A stretch of DNA of 64,000 bases, from assembly GCA_021730635.1 (NCBI GenBank), contig JAJNNC010000011.1, positions 186,001-250,000 of the forward strand, given 5' to 3'. The notes under the pieces were generated by a model. The model was not told where the DNA came from, made no database searches, and saw only the letters and a program-made list of their open reading frames with translations. Shown here piece after piece: positions 7,923 to 14,884 of the stretch. Position 1 is the first letter of the stretch. Every line of letters begins with the position of its first letter. The DNA is from Catalimonadaceae bacterium JC749 (GTDB lineage Bacteria; Bacteroidota; Bacteroidia; Cytophagales; Cyclobacteriaceae). Both the position numbers and the translations under genes were made by a program.

Positions 7923-9124
7923 CATCCAGCTTGTAAGGTGACTTTTTTTCCAGCTATCGACAGGTTCTCATTGACAAACTGCTCATCCCACAGGTTAGAG
8001 ATGACCGCGGAGATGTGGGGGTTTTGCAAAGCCCAGAGGTATGCTTTCAAAGGAGCCTTCATGTCGCCCGGTACAATGCGTTGCACTTTCTCGACCCGCC
8101 AGGAAGGAACAGGCTGCAAACTTTTGTGGTGGGTAGCGACAGCCATTGCCACTTTCATACCGATGATACCCATTCCGCTTTCATAAGCCTGACGGATAGC
8201 GTCTTCCATATACCCGCCGTTGACAATATTGTAAGCACACATAATCACATCATAATGTCCGGTAGCTGTGGCTGCCCGCAAGACACCGGCAGGATCGTTA
8301 TGGGTGGTAGCGCCCAGGAAGCGTACTTTTCCATCCCGTTTTAGCTGGCTAAAGGTTTCATATATCTCCGGGATTTGCACTTCTTCCGGGCAGTTAGCCC
8401 CGTGGGGGCACATCAGGATGTCAAAATAACCAAAACCGGTACGTTTGAGACTGCCTTCCAGGGAGGTGATGATCTTCTCCCGGAATGCTTTACTGCCATC
8501 CACCAGATGTCCGTAATCCTGCACCATCGCGTTCGAACGATAGGAAGGATCCATCGATTGATCCTGCCCAGGCCAGTAGGTAATATAATAGCCGGGTTTG
8601 TCAACGGCCCTTTCGGCACGCATCTCCCGGGCTTTTTTCAGAATAGCTTCCTGCTTGCCGGAAGGCAACTTGTCAAAAATCTCCTTATACAATTGATCCC
8701 GTACGGCGGCAAAACCGCTGACTTTGGTGGTCATAAACACTTTTTCCCGTTTGGAAGAGCTGTCGATGACATTGCTGTAGGCTGTTTCACATTCGCCATC
8801 GCCATAGGCTGGAGCCATGTCCAGGTAATTTAACCCACGCTCTATGGCTATCTCTACCGGTCGGGTATTACCCAGCCGGACAGGGTCGCCACCGCAAACC
8901 ACTTCGGAAATCATCATACCGGTACGGCCCAGTTGACGATAAGCCATACCCGGCTGCCGGTTGCGCCACTCAGGAGCTACGGGAGCGGTTGTTTGGCTCA
9001 CCGTCTCCTTCGCCTGGGCAGGACTGAGAGAAAAAGCTGAAAGGCCTACAGAGGTGGCCGATGCCACCGAGATAAATTGCCTTCTGGACAGGGATTTTCC
9101 GGATGATTTGTCAGGCTTTTTCAT
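7922..9124 (-). CDS. Tat-exported aldo/keto reductase (second copy type)
   Basis: A 400-residue aldo/keto reductase. The ATG at 9124 is preferred over an upstream TTG because it places SLSRRQFISVASATSVGLSA directly after a short basic head, a clear twin-arginine signal ending near AQAKE. Seen: Asp and Tyr in LDMAPAYGDGE, Lys in FMTTKVSG, His in LMCPHGAN, and a C-terminal strand region with SNLWDEQF. An insertion near residues 165-215 makes it longer than the usual 320-residue core. It is only distantly similar to the convergent reductase at 6835, so the pair is probably not a recent duplication. Substrate unknown; a periplasmic carbonyl or sugar role is likely. Confidence 0.88.
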   Translation of the reverse strand: MKKPDKSSGKSLSRRQFISVASATSVGLSAFSLSPAQAKETVSQTTAPVAPEWRNRQPGMAYRQLGRTGMMISEVVCGGDPVRLGNTRPVEIAIERGLNYLDMAPAYGDGECETAYSNVIDSSSKREKVFMTTKVSGFAAVRDQLYKEIFDKLPSGKQEAILKKAREMRAERAVDKPGYYITYWPGQDQSMDPSYRSNAMVQDYGHLVDGSKAFREKIITSLEGSLKRTGFGYFDILMCPHGANCPEEVQIPEIYETFSQLKRDGKVRFLGATTHNDPAGVLRAATATGHYDVIMCAYNIVNGGYMEDAIRQAYESGMGIIGMKVAMAVATHHKSLQPVPSWRVEKVQRIVPGDMKAPLKAYLWALQNPHISAVISNLWDEQFVNENLSIAGKKVTLQAG

Positions 9125-9283
9125 AGGAGGCGTGTTTGGTTTTCTATAAAGATAAAAATTCTTGTCCAAATTATCTGCTTATTTCTATCTTGTACCTCAT
9201 TAACCTTTGATTCTCTTTTGATGTTTCTGGGTACCAGAAGAACGTAAAAGGCGCGGCATCATTCCTATGACAAAAAACTAACC

Positions 9284-10375
9284 ATGAAAAGACTCACTTC
9301 TTTCCTCCTGCTGGGGTTGCTGGCAGCCTGCAGCCAGACCCAATCACAAGAAGGCGAAGCCTATTATACAATGGATGATTTTGGCAAGGTAGAGAAAATA
9401 GATGTCCATGTGCATATCCGGACGGAAAGGGACGCTTTTGTAGCGCAGGCCCGGCAAGATAACTTCCGGCTGGTGACCATTGTTGTGGACCATTCGGCAG
9501 GGAGAGCAGAGGTAGAGGAACAGTTTCGTTACGCTCTGTGGCAAAGCCGTGAGCATCCGGAAGAGATCGCCAGTGTGACTGCCTTTTCTGTGAAAGAATG
9601 GGATGAACCCGACTGGACAACACGTACTTTGGCCTGGCTGGATAGCTGCCTGGACGCCGGTGCCATCGGCCTCAAAGTATGGAAAAACATAGGGATGGTG
9701 CAAAGAGATAAAAACGGAGCCTTGGTCATGGTTGACGACCCGAAACTGGATACCATTTTTCATACCCTGGCACAGCGGGATATTCCCGTGATCGGCCATC
9801 TGGGAGAGCCTAAAAACTGCTGGCTCCCGGTAGCGGAGATGACGACTAACAACGACAAAAATTATTTCACCAACCATCCGGAGTATCATATGTATCGGCA
9901 TCCGGAAATGCCTTCCTATGAGGAGCAAATAGCAGCCCGTGACCGTCTGCTGGAAAAAAATACGGATCTGACCTTCGTAGGAGCCCATCTGGGCAGTCTG
10001 GAATGGGATGTGGATGCGCTGGCTGCCCGGTTAGACCAATTTCCTCATATGGCTGTAGACATGGCGGCCCGTATGGGGCAACTCTTTTACCAGACCCGAG
10101 AGAACAGAGAAAAAGTAAGGGACTTTTTTATTAAGTACCAGGATCGCCTGTTGTATGCCACCGATATGGGCGACGAAGGGGAGGAATCTCAGGAGGATTT
10201 GCAGCAAAGCATGCATCGCACCTGGATGCGCGACTGGCAATATCTGGCGACAGACGATACCATGCAAAGTGATCTGATAGAAGGTGACTTTCAGGGGTTG
10301 CAGTTACCGCAGGAGGTAGTCGATAAAATCTATCGTAAAAATGCCCAGCAATGGTTGGGAGTATTTCCTGAATAA
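9284..10375 (+). CDS. Amidohydrolase-family lipoprotein
   Basis: The 363-residue protein begins with a lipoprotein signal, MKRLTSFLLLGLLAAC, with the lipid Cys at 16. The rest reads as an amidohydrolase-type TIM barrel: KIDVHVHI near 39-45 gives the metal-binding HxH, IGHLGEP near 172-178 and GAHLGSLEW near 233-241 give further His ligands, and LLYATDMGDEG near 291-301 the late Asp. The family hydrolyses or decarboxylates small ring or amide compounds. The long segment with NCWLPV and NHPEYHMY is typical of secreted Bacteroidota members. It stands alone between the second reductase and the Crp-type regulator. Confidence 0.85.
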   Translation: MKRLTSFLLLGLLAACSQTQSQEGEAYYTMDDFGKVEKIDVHVHIRTERDAFVAQARQDNFRLVTIVVDHSAGRAEVEEQFRYALWQSREHPEEIASVTAFSVKEWDEPDWTTRTLAWLDSCLDAGAIGLKVWKNIGMVQRDKNGALVMVDDPKLDTIFHTLAQRDIPVIGHLGEPKNCWLPVAEMTTNNDKNYFTNHPEYHMYRHPEMPSYEEQIAARDRLLEKNTDLTFVGAHLGSLEWDVDALAARLDQFPHMAVDMAARMGQLFYQTRENREKVRDFFIKYQDRLLYATDMGDEGEESQEDLQQSMHRTWMRDWQYLATDDTMQSDLIEGDFQGLQLPQEVVDKIYRKNAQQWLGVFPE

Positions 10376-10448
10376 GAATAGAAAAAGTTGGCAATCATTT
10401 GTATCGTAAAATCTTAGTTAAAGCGGCGGTGATGCTTGCTGTTTAAAT

Positions 10449-11018
10449 ATGTACGAGCTTCTCTATCAATATTTCCAGGAAAAGACAGACATTGATCCTA
10501 AACGTTTTGACAGCTTTTGCCATTATTTCAAACCTAAGAAAGTCAAAAGGAACAAGATTTTATTGTCGGCAGGAGATGTCTGTACATTCAACCTTTTTGT
10601 GAATGAAGGTTGCGTCAGAATCTATACGCTGAATGAAGAAGGGCAGGAACTGACACGGTATTTTACCTTTGAGGGTAAATTTGGAACAGCCCTCACCAGC
10701 CTGATAGAACAACAGCCCTCTTTTGAATATATGCAGTGTGTGGAAAAATCAGAGCTGCTCATCATTTCCAGACAAGACTTTTTTCACCTGGTGGATACCG
10801 TGCCTCAGGTTAATGATGTCTATCGGGATGTACTGGAAATGGCCTACATCACTTCCCAAAAACGAATTTATGGATTGCAAGGACAAAGTGCCCTGGATCG
10901 GCTAAAATGGCTTATGCACTACCAACCCAGAATATTGTCCAGACTATCGAACAAAGTAATTGCCTCTTACCTTGGGGTTACCCCTTACACGTTGAGCCGA
11001 TTAAAAGCAGAACTGTAG
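10449..11018 (+). CDS. Crp/Fnr-family transcriptional regulator
   Basis: A 189-residue regulator with an N-terminal cyclic-nucleotide-binding-like beta roll (about 25-115; CTFNLFVNEGCVRIYTL and YFTFEGKFG) and a short C-terminal winged helix in which LSNKVIASYLGVTPYTLSRL is the recognition region. The roll lacks the full RxS phosphate motif of true cAMP binders, as is common in Bacteroidota members of this size, so the effector is unknown. It is cytoplasmic. The next gene, a secreted barrel-like protein, lies about 110 bases downstream and could be a target. Confidence 0.88.
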   Translation: MYELLYQYFQEKTDIDPKRFDSFCHYFKPKKVKRNKILLSAGDVCTFNLFVNEGCVRIYTLNEEGQELTRYFTFEGKFGTALTSLIEQQPSFEYMQCVEKSELLIISRQDFFHLVDTVPQVNDVYRDVLEMAYITSQKRIYGLQGQSALDRLKWLMHYQPRILSRLSNKVIASYLGVTPYTLSRLKAEL

Positions 11019-11125
11019 CCATTCTCCACTTTTTTCAAACGTTGCGGTAGAGCAACATTCGTTTCGCTTTGGGTCACGAACTTTGAGTTTTATTACCATA
11101 CAACAAAATAAAACTCAAAAGAATC

Positions 11126-11797
11126 ATGAAGAAATTGCTTCATCCCTGTGTCAAAACACCTTGTATTTTATTGCTTATACTCTTTGGATTCCAGTGTAAG
11201 CTGTATGCTCAGGCACCGGAGCCTCCTTTTCCTGTGGAAATGCTTTTTGGGCATCATCGGCTTTACTTTCAAATGGTGGCCAAGAAAAAGTTTTCTCCGG
11301 ATAGCAGATTTGGCTTTTTCAGTGTGGCTACCTATTCAGCTAGTTATAAGAATGATACGAAGGAAAACAGCATCATCATGCCCGTACAGTTTAGTTATTC
11401 TATAGGAAGAGGCTTTGGGATCATGGCAGGAACAGACATTAACGCAGCCGTTGGGTTTTCCCCGATTGTGGGCCCACAACATAATTTTGCTTCTCAACGG
11501 GTGCTTGCCGTAACGGTAGTCTCCTTCTTCCTGAATGAAGACCATGATGTCAAAATCTTCGGCCTGTATGAGTACAAGCCTCCTCTTGGCGAGCATTGGT
11601 CCTTATATAGCAGGTTGCAATTTATTTACAATCATAATTGGCAGGAAGGTTTTCACAATAGGAGCTATCTGTATTTGAGGGGAGGCGTAAAAAAAGGGCC
11701 TTTGATCTTTGGGATTGGGGCTAACCTCGACCAGTTTGGTCCTGAAAAAATATTTGAAGATAATTATGGGCTGTTTGTCCGATGGGAATTTAAATAA
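11126..11797 (+). CDS. Predicted outer-membrane beta-barrel protein, unknown function
   Basis: A 223-residue protein with a signal peptide (hydrophobic 12-26, probable cleavage after LYAQ) and a mature part made of short alternating strands (RLYFQMVAKKKF, FGFFSVATYSASYK, YLYLRGGVKKGP) ending in an aromatic residue pattern, FVRWEFK. That is the look of a small eight- to ten-stranded outer-membrane barrel. I do not recognise the family. It follows the Crp-type regulator gene and is closed by a strong two-way terminator at 11898. Confidence 0.6.
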   Translation: MKKLLHPCVKTPCILLLILFGFQCKLYAQAPEPPFPVEMLFGHHRLYFQMVAKKKFSPDSRFGFFSVATYSASYKNDTKENSIIMPVQFSYSIGRGFGIMAGTDINAAVGFSPIVGPQHNFASQRVLAVTVVSFFLNEDHDVKIFGLYEYKPPLGEHWSLYSRLQFIYNHNWQEGFHNRSYLYLRGGVKKGPLIFGIGANLDQFGPEKIFEDNYGLFVRWEFK

Positions 11798-11897
11798 GTT
11801 GACGCCTGGAAATGATGAAACTGATATGAAAAATGTCTATCTTAGAAAATAGAGAGAAAGCCTGGTATTCAGGCGGTATCTGGGGCGATATAGGATA

Positions 11898-11927
11898 AAA
11901 AAGTGCAGGCACCAGCCTACACTTTTT
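11898..11927. terminator. Two-way hairpin terminator
   Basis: AAAAAGTG at 11898-11905 pairs with CACTTTTT at 11920-11927, and AGGC at 11907-11910 pairs with GCCT at 11915-11918 around the loop ACCA, with one mismatch between. A-rich and T-rich flanks make it work in both directions for the convergent genes at 11797 and 11949. Confidence 0.85.
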
Positions 11928-11948
11928 ACGAAATTAATCTACTTAAAA

Positions 11949-12554
11949 CTATTTTACTTGGATGCTTTTTGAATAAACGTAGTCGTTTCCCAGAATAGCC
12001 AGTGAATAAAGGCCGGGAGATAAGCGGCTAACATTTAATCCTTTGGAGAACTGCTCCTGTGAAGGAACCTTTTGTTCGAAAATAACCCTGTTGCCCGGGT
12101 CGTATAATTTTACGGAAACCGGTGTGTCCTTCCGATTGACAAAAGCTATTTTGATCAGGTCCGGTTCTAGCTGGATCGCCGGTTTAAAATACAAAGGTTG
12201 GGTTCTTCCGCTCTCCAGTTCGAAAGTTTCCGAAAGGATGCCCTCTTTTGTTCTGAGTTCTACGGTGTACTCCCCACCCGGTAAGCTGGCAAAGTCATAT
12301 CTCTTTGCGAAGGCCTGTTGCCGTTTGATCTTCTCCCAGTGTATGACACGTCCTTTCTGATTTTTAATCCTTAAATAGGCATGCTGATCTTTGGGTAGAT
12401 CGGTAATCCTGATGACGGCTTTTTTCTTTTCGTTTTTTATTTGATGAACGCTCAAATAAGTATCAGCATTTTCGGAAGGGTAGGCGAGTACTACACCCGC
12501 GTTCACTACCCATACGACCAGGGCTAGCAGGGTTAATTGGGTTAACTTTTCCAT
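11949..12554 (-). CDS. Secreted protein with two sorting-domain-like repeats
   Basis: A 201-residue protein with a signal peptide (hydrophobic to about residue 24, VVLAYP). The mature part holds two similar beta-rich units. The first runs about residues 55-115 (LRIKNQKGRVIHWEK, then FASLPGGEYTVEL) and the second about 148-200 (VKLYDPGNRVIFEQK, then VSRLSPGLYSLAI and a last strand YSKSIQVK). The second has the pattern of type IX secretion C-terminal domains (strand, G-x-V, L-x-x-G-x-Y), which would mark it for the cell surface, but a stand-alone Ig-like protein is also possible. Function unknown. Confidence 0.55.
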   Translation of the reverse strand: MEKLTQLTLLALVVWVVNAGVVLAYPSENADTYLSVHQIKNEKKKAVIRITDLPKDQHAYLRIKNQKGRVIHWEKIKRQQAFAKRYDFASLPGGEYTVELRTKEGILSETFELESGRTQPLYFKPAIQLEPDLIKIAFVNRKDTPVSVKLYDPGNRVIFEQKVPSQEQFSKGLNVSRLSPGLYSLAILGNDYVYSKSIQVK

Positions 12555-12816
12555 ATACTTCTTCTTTTTGTGGTTGTTAAATCAATGTCATTTAGATGAC
12601 ATCATGCATATTGCCTGCCAAAGTGAAAAATGCTAAATCAGTGACAATAAGGCGGTTAAATGATCAGATAATTGTTCAGTGGCGGACGATCAATGTTCAC
12701 TATTGATACACCTTGGTGACAAAAGACTGTGTTGTCTGCTACCTATGGTTTCGGTGCATAAGGGTCTGTACTGAAAAAATTTGTGGGTTGTGGCAACGAA
12801 AATGCCGATGATGCCG

Positions 12817-12824
12817 TACCTTTG
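12817..12824 (+). promoter_or_regulatory. TAnnTTTG-type -7 promoter box before rsgA
   Basis: TACCTTTG fits the Bacteroidota -7 consensus TAnnTTTG exactly. The nearest TTG that could serve as the -33 element ends at 12790, a 26-base spacing that is longer than the usual 17-23. A transcript from about 12831 would carry a 170-base leader before rsgA. Confidence 0.5.
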
Positions 12825-12841
12825 TACAATAGATAAAGCCT

Positions 12842-12892
12842 ATGATCTATACAGCTACCATTGTTGCCGACTCGCCTTCGGTGGGCTGCTAG
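12842..12892 (+). CDS. Possible 16-residue leader peptide before rsgA
   Basis: An ATG ten or so bases after the predicted transcription start opens the frame MIYTATIVADSPSVGC and ends at TAG. Its last three codons, GGC TGC TAG, form the left arm of the 12885-12921 stem, so ribosome movement to the stop would open that stem. It is not enriched for one amino acid. This could be a translated leader that controls rsgA or a chance frame in a structured RNA. Confidence 0.3.
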   Translation: MIYTATIVADSPSVGC

Positions 12893-12945
12893 ACAGTACC
12901 TTTACTGACATACTTAGCAGCACCTGACTCTCGCAAAACCGAGAG
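12871..12945 (+). ncRNA. Structured 5' leader RNA of rsgA (three stem-loops)
   Basis: Three hairpins lie in a row. First, CTCGCC at 12871-12876 can pair with GGTGGG at 12880-12885 over a TTC loop. Second, GCTGCTA at 12885-12891 pairs perfectly with TAGCAGC at 12915-12921 and encloses CAGTA-CCTT-TACTG at 12894-12907. Third, CTCTCG at 12928-12933 pairs perfectly with CGAGAG at 12940-12945. The first and second share base 12885 and may be alternatives. No T run follows the third closely, so it is not a standard terminator. I do not recognise a known riboswitch class. Confidence 0.4.
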
Positions 12946-13002
12946 ACCTCTATTCCTATTCCTTTTTTAATAGAATTTCTATTGACCAACCATCGGACAA
13001 CC

Positions 13003-14073
13003 ATGGATACCTTACATTATTTTGGATTTAACCATCTTATACAAAATTATATCGACACACATCAGTTAAGCGATTTTATACCGGGCAGAGTGATCAGCCA
13101 GCACAAAGGAAGATATACCGTACAAACGGACCATGCTCTTGTGGAAGCTGAAATCACCGGTAACCTGCGTTTTTCTGCAGAGGATCATACCGGATTTCCT
13201 ACCGTAGGCGACTGGGTCCTCATGCTTGCTTTTGATGATTTATATCTCATTCACCATCTCATCCCCCGGCAATCGGTGCTGGAGCGTAAGTCAGTGGCTT
13301 CGTCCAGTGAAAAGCAACTCATTGCGGCCAATGTAGATGTTGCCTTTGTGGTGCAGGGGCTGGATCATAATTTTAACCTCAACCGCCTGGAAAGATACCT
13401 GGCTGTTGTTTATTCAGGGCAGATAAGGCCAGTCATCCTGCTGAACAAGGCGGATTTGAAAAGTGCCGGAGAAAGAAAAAACATACAGGAGCAGGTAGGA
13501 GCCAGAGTAGGAGAGAAAGTGAAAATACTGATGCTCAGCGTGACAACCGGTGAAGGATTCAGCGAATTGCACGACTTGCTGGAACAGGGCAAAACCTATT
13601 GCCTGATAGGTTCTTCGGGGGTAGGTAAGTCCAGTATCATCAATCAGCTGTTGCAGAAAAACCAGCAACTGACTGCTGCCATCAGTGAAACAACCCAGAA
13701 AGGAAAGCATACTACCACCCGCCGTGAGCTGATGCTCATGCCAAACGGAGGCGTGTTAATCGATACGCCGGGTATGCGTGAACTGGGCGTAGTGGCTGAC
13801 CGTGGCGGTCTGGACCAGGCTTTTGAGCAAATTGCCGCCTTAGCACAATCCTGTAAATTTAAAAACTGTTCGCATGAAGTAGAGCCTGGCTGTGCCGTCA
13901 GAGAAGCGGTGGAGAACGGTAGCCTGGATAAGGCCATTTGGTACAATTACCAAAAGCTTAAAAAAGAGTCTCAGCGTTTTCAGCAGTCGGTGGTAGAAAA
14001 GCGAAAAAATGACCGTGCTTTTGGCAAGGTTTATAAAGAAGTGATACAGTTCAAAAAGAAAAACAAGTACTAG
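13003..14073 (+). CDS. rsgA: Ribosome small-subunit-dependent GTPase A
   Basis: RsgA is a circularly permuted GTPase that helps late maturation of the 30S subunit. The 356-residue protein shows an N-terminal OB-fold (GRVISQHKGRYTVQTD), then the permuted G motifs: G4 as LLNKADL near 144-150, G1 as GSSGVGKS at 203-210, and G3 as DTPGMRE near 254-260. The C-terminal zinc site is CKFKNCSHEVEPGC at about 284-297 (C-x4-C-x-H-x5-C). I start at the ATG at 13003; a TTG at 12982 would add seven residues. It is monocistronic and preceded by the structured leader at 12842-12945. Confidence 0.97.
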   Translation: MDTLHYFGFNHLIQNYIDTHQLSDFIPGRVISQHKGRYTVQTDHALVEAEITGNLRFSAEDHTGFPTVGDWVLMLAFDDLYLIHHLIPRQSVLERKSVASSSEKQLIAANVDVAFVVQGLDHNFNLNRLERYLAVVYSGQIRPVILLNKADLKSAGERKNIQEQVGARVGEKVKILMLSVTTGEGFSELHDLLEQGKTYCLIGSSGVGKSSIINQLLQKNQQLTAAISETTQKGKHTTTRRELMLMPNGGVLIDTPGMRELGVVADRGGLDQAFEQIAALAQSCKFKNCSHEVEPGCAVREAVENGSLDKAIWYNYQKLKKESQRFQQSVVEKRKNDRAFGKVYKEVIQFKKKNKY

Positions 14074-14342
14074 CGATCCTACCCGCTAAAACCCGGAGCT
14101 TTAGAAGAGGAAGAAGTTTGTTGAGTTTTTTCAGACAGACAAAGTTTCTTTTTTGAAGCCCTGGGTTGGGGAAATTTGCGGGCAAAATGATTTTTGAGAA
14201 GTACGCCTGATTAGGTAGTAAAATACCTACTAATGGGTATTTAACGGCACTTTTTTTATCCTGAACTTTGTAGAGCCCTGTCAAGGAATATTTGGCAGGG
14301 TTTCTGAAAAAAATGTAAACCCAAAGTAATGTAGTAACAACC

Positions 14343-14756
14343 ATGGAAATTGCTGAAAAAGTAAAAGCAGAAAAACTGATTATTAACCCCTGGACCTGGC
14401 AGGAACAGTTTGGATACGTGCAGGCCGTGAAAGTGAGTAAAGGGGAGCAGATTTTATACTGTGCCGGACAGGGTTCTGTAGATGCCAATGGTAATCCTGT
14501 GCATGAAGGTGATATGCGCGCACAAATCAATGTCACGCTGGATAACATCGAAGAGGTCTTGTCCCAGGCTGGCTTTGCCTTAACCGATATTGTGCGCATC
14601 AACATCTATACAACGGACATCGATCAGTTTTTTGCCCATGTAGACGTAGCGTTGAGCAGGCTTGCTCAGGTCAGGTTTTCTTCTACACTGGTGGAGGTTA
14701 CCCGGTTGGCCTTGCCTCATATGCTCGTGGAAATAGAAGCGACAGCCGTCAGATAA
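14343..14756 (+). CDS. RidA/YjgF-family protein
   Basis: A 137-residue RidA-superfamily protein. The trimeric members deaminate reactive enamine/imine intermediates. Seen: ILYCAGQGSVDANGNPVHEGDM (residues split by a loop), a central helix ITLDNIEEVLSQAG-like segment, VRINIYTTDID, and RFSSTLVEVTRLALP, where the usual R-x-x-V/E pattern is partly kept. The catalytic Arg of true RidA, normally in a P-x-R-S/A-x-V motif, is not clearly present: the place reads RFSSTLVEV, so this is probably an Rid subfamily of unknown activity. An inverted repeat, TAGGTA at 14212 and TACCTA at 14224, lies upstream. A strong terminator follows. Confidence 0.85.
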   Translation: MEIAEKVKAEKLIINPWTWQEQFGYVQAVKVSKGEQILYCAGQGSVDANGNPVHEGDMRAQINVTLDNIEEVLSQAGFALTDIVRINIYTTDIDQFFAHVDVALSRLAQVRFSSTLVEVTRLALPHMLVEIEATAVR

Positions 14757-14780
14757 AAGGGGGTAAACCTGTTCTGACAT

Positions 14781-14813
14781 AAAAGGTAGCATTCATAAGC
14801 GCTACCTTTTTTT
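14781..14813. terminator. Two-way hairpin terminator after RidA gene
   Basis: AAAAGGTAGC at 14781-14790 pairs with GCTACCTTTT at 14801-14810 over a ten-base loop, followed by more T. It separates the RidA gene from the convergent permease gene. Confidence 0.88.
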
Positions 14814-14884
14814 CTGAGATGAACAGAATGTAGCCATCTCCAAAGAAGGCTCCTACCCCTCTTTGAAAAGGTGTGGCTTTCAGC

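Larger units (their letters stand above)
12555..13002. promoter_or_regulatory. 448-base divergent intergenic region with structured rsgA leader
   Basis: No gene above 20 codons is seen here. The left part (12555-12780) is plain divergent promoter sequence. The right part holds a TACCTTTG box at 12817, a 17-codon ATG frame at 12842 and three hairpins up to 12945, all described separately. The ATG of rsgA follows at 13003. Confidence 0.6.

Noticed and set aside
11041-11056. Hairpin GTTGC-GGTAGA-GCAAC after the Crp-type gene
   Set aside because: Five base pairs without a T run; could be chance.
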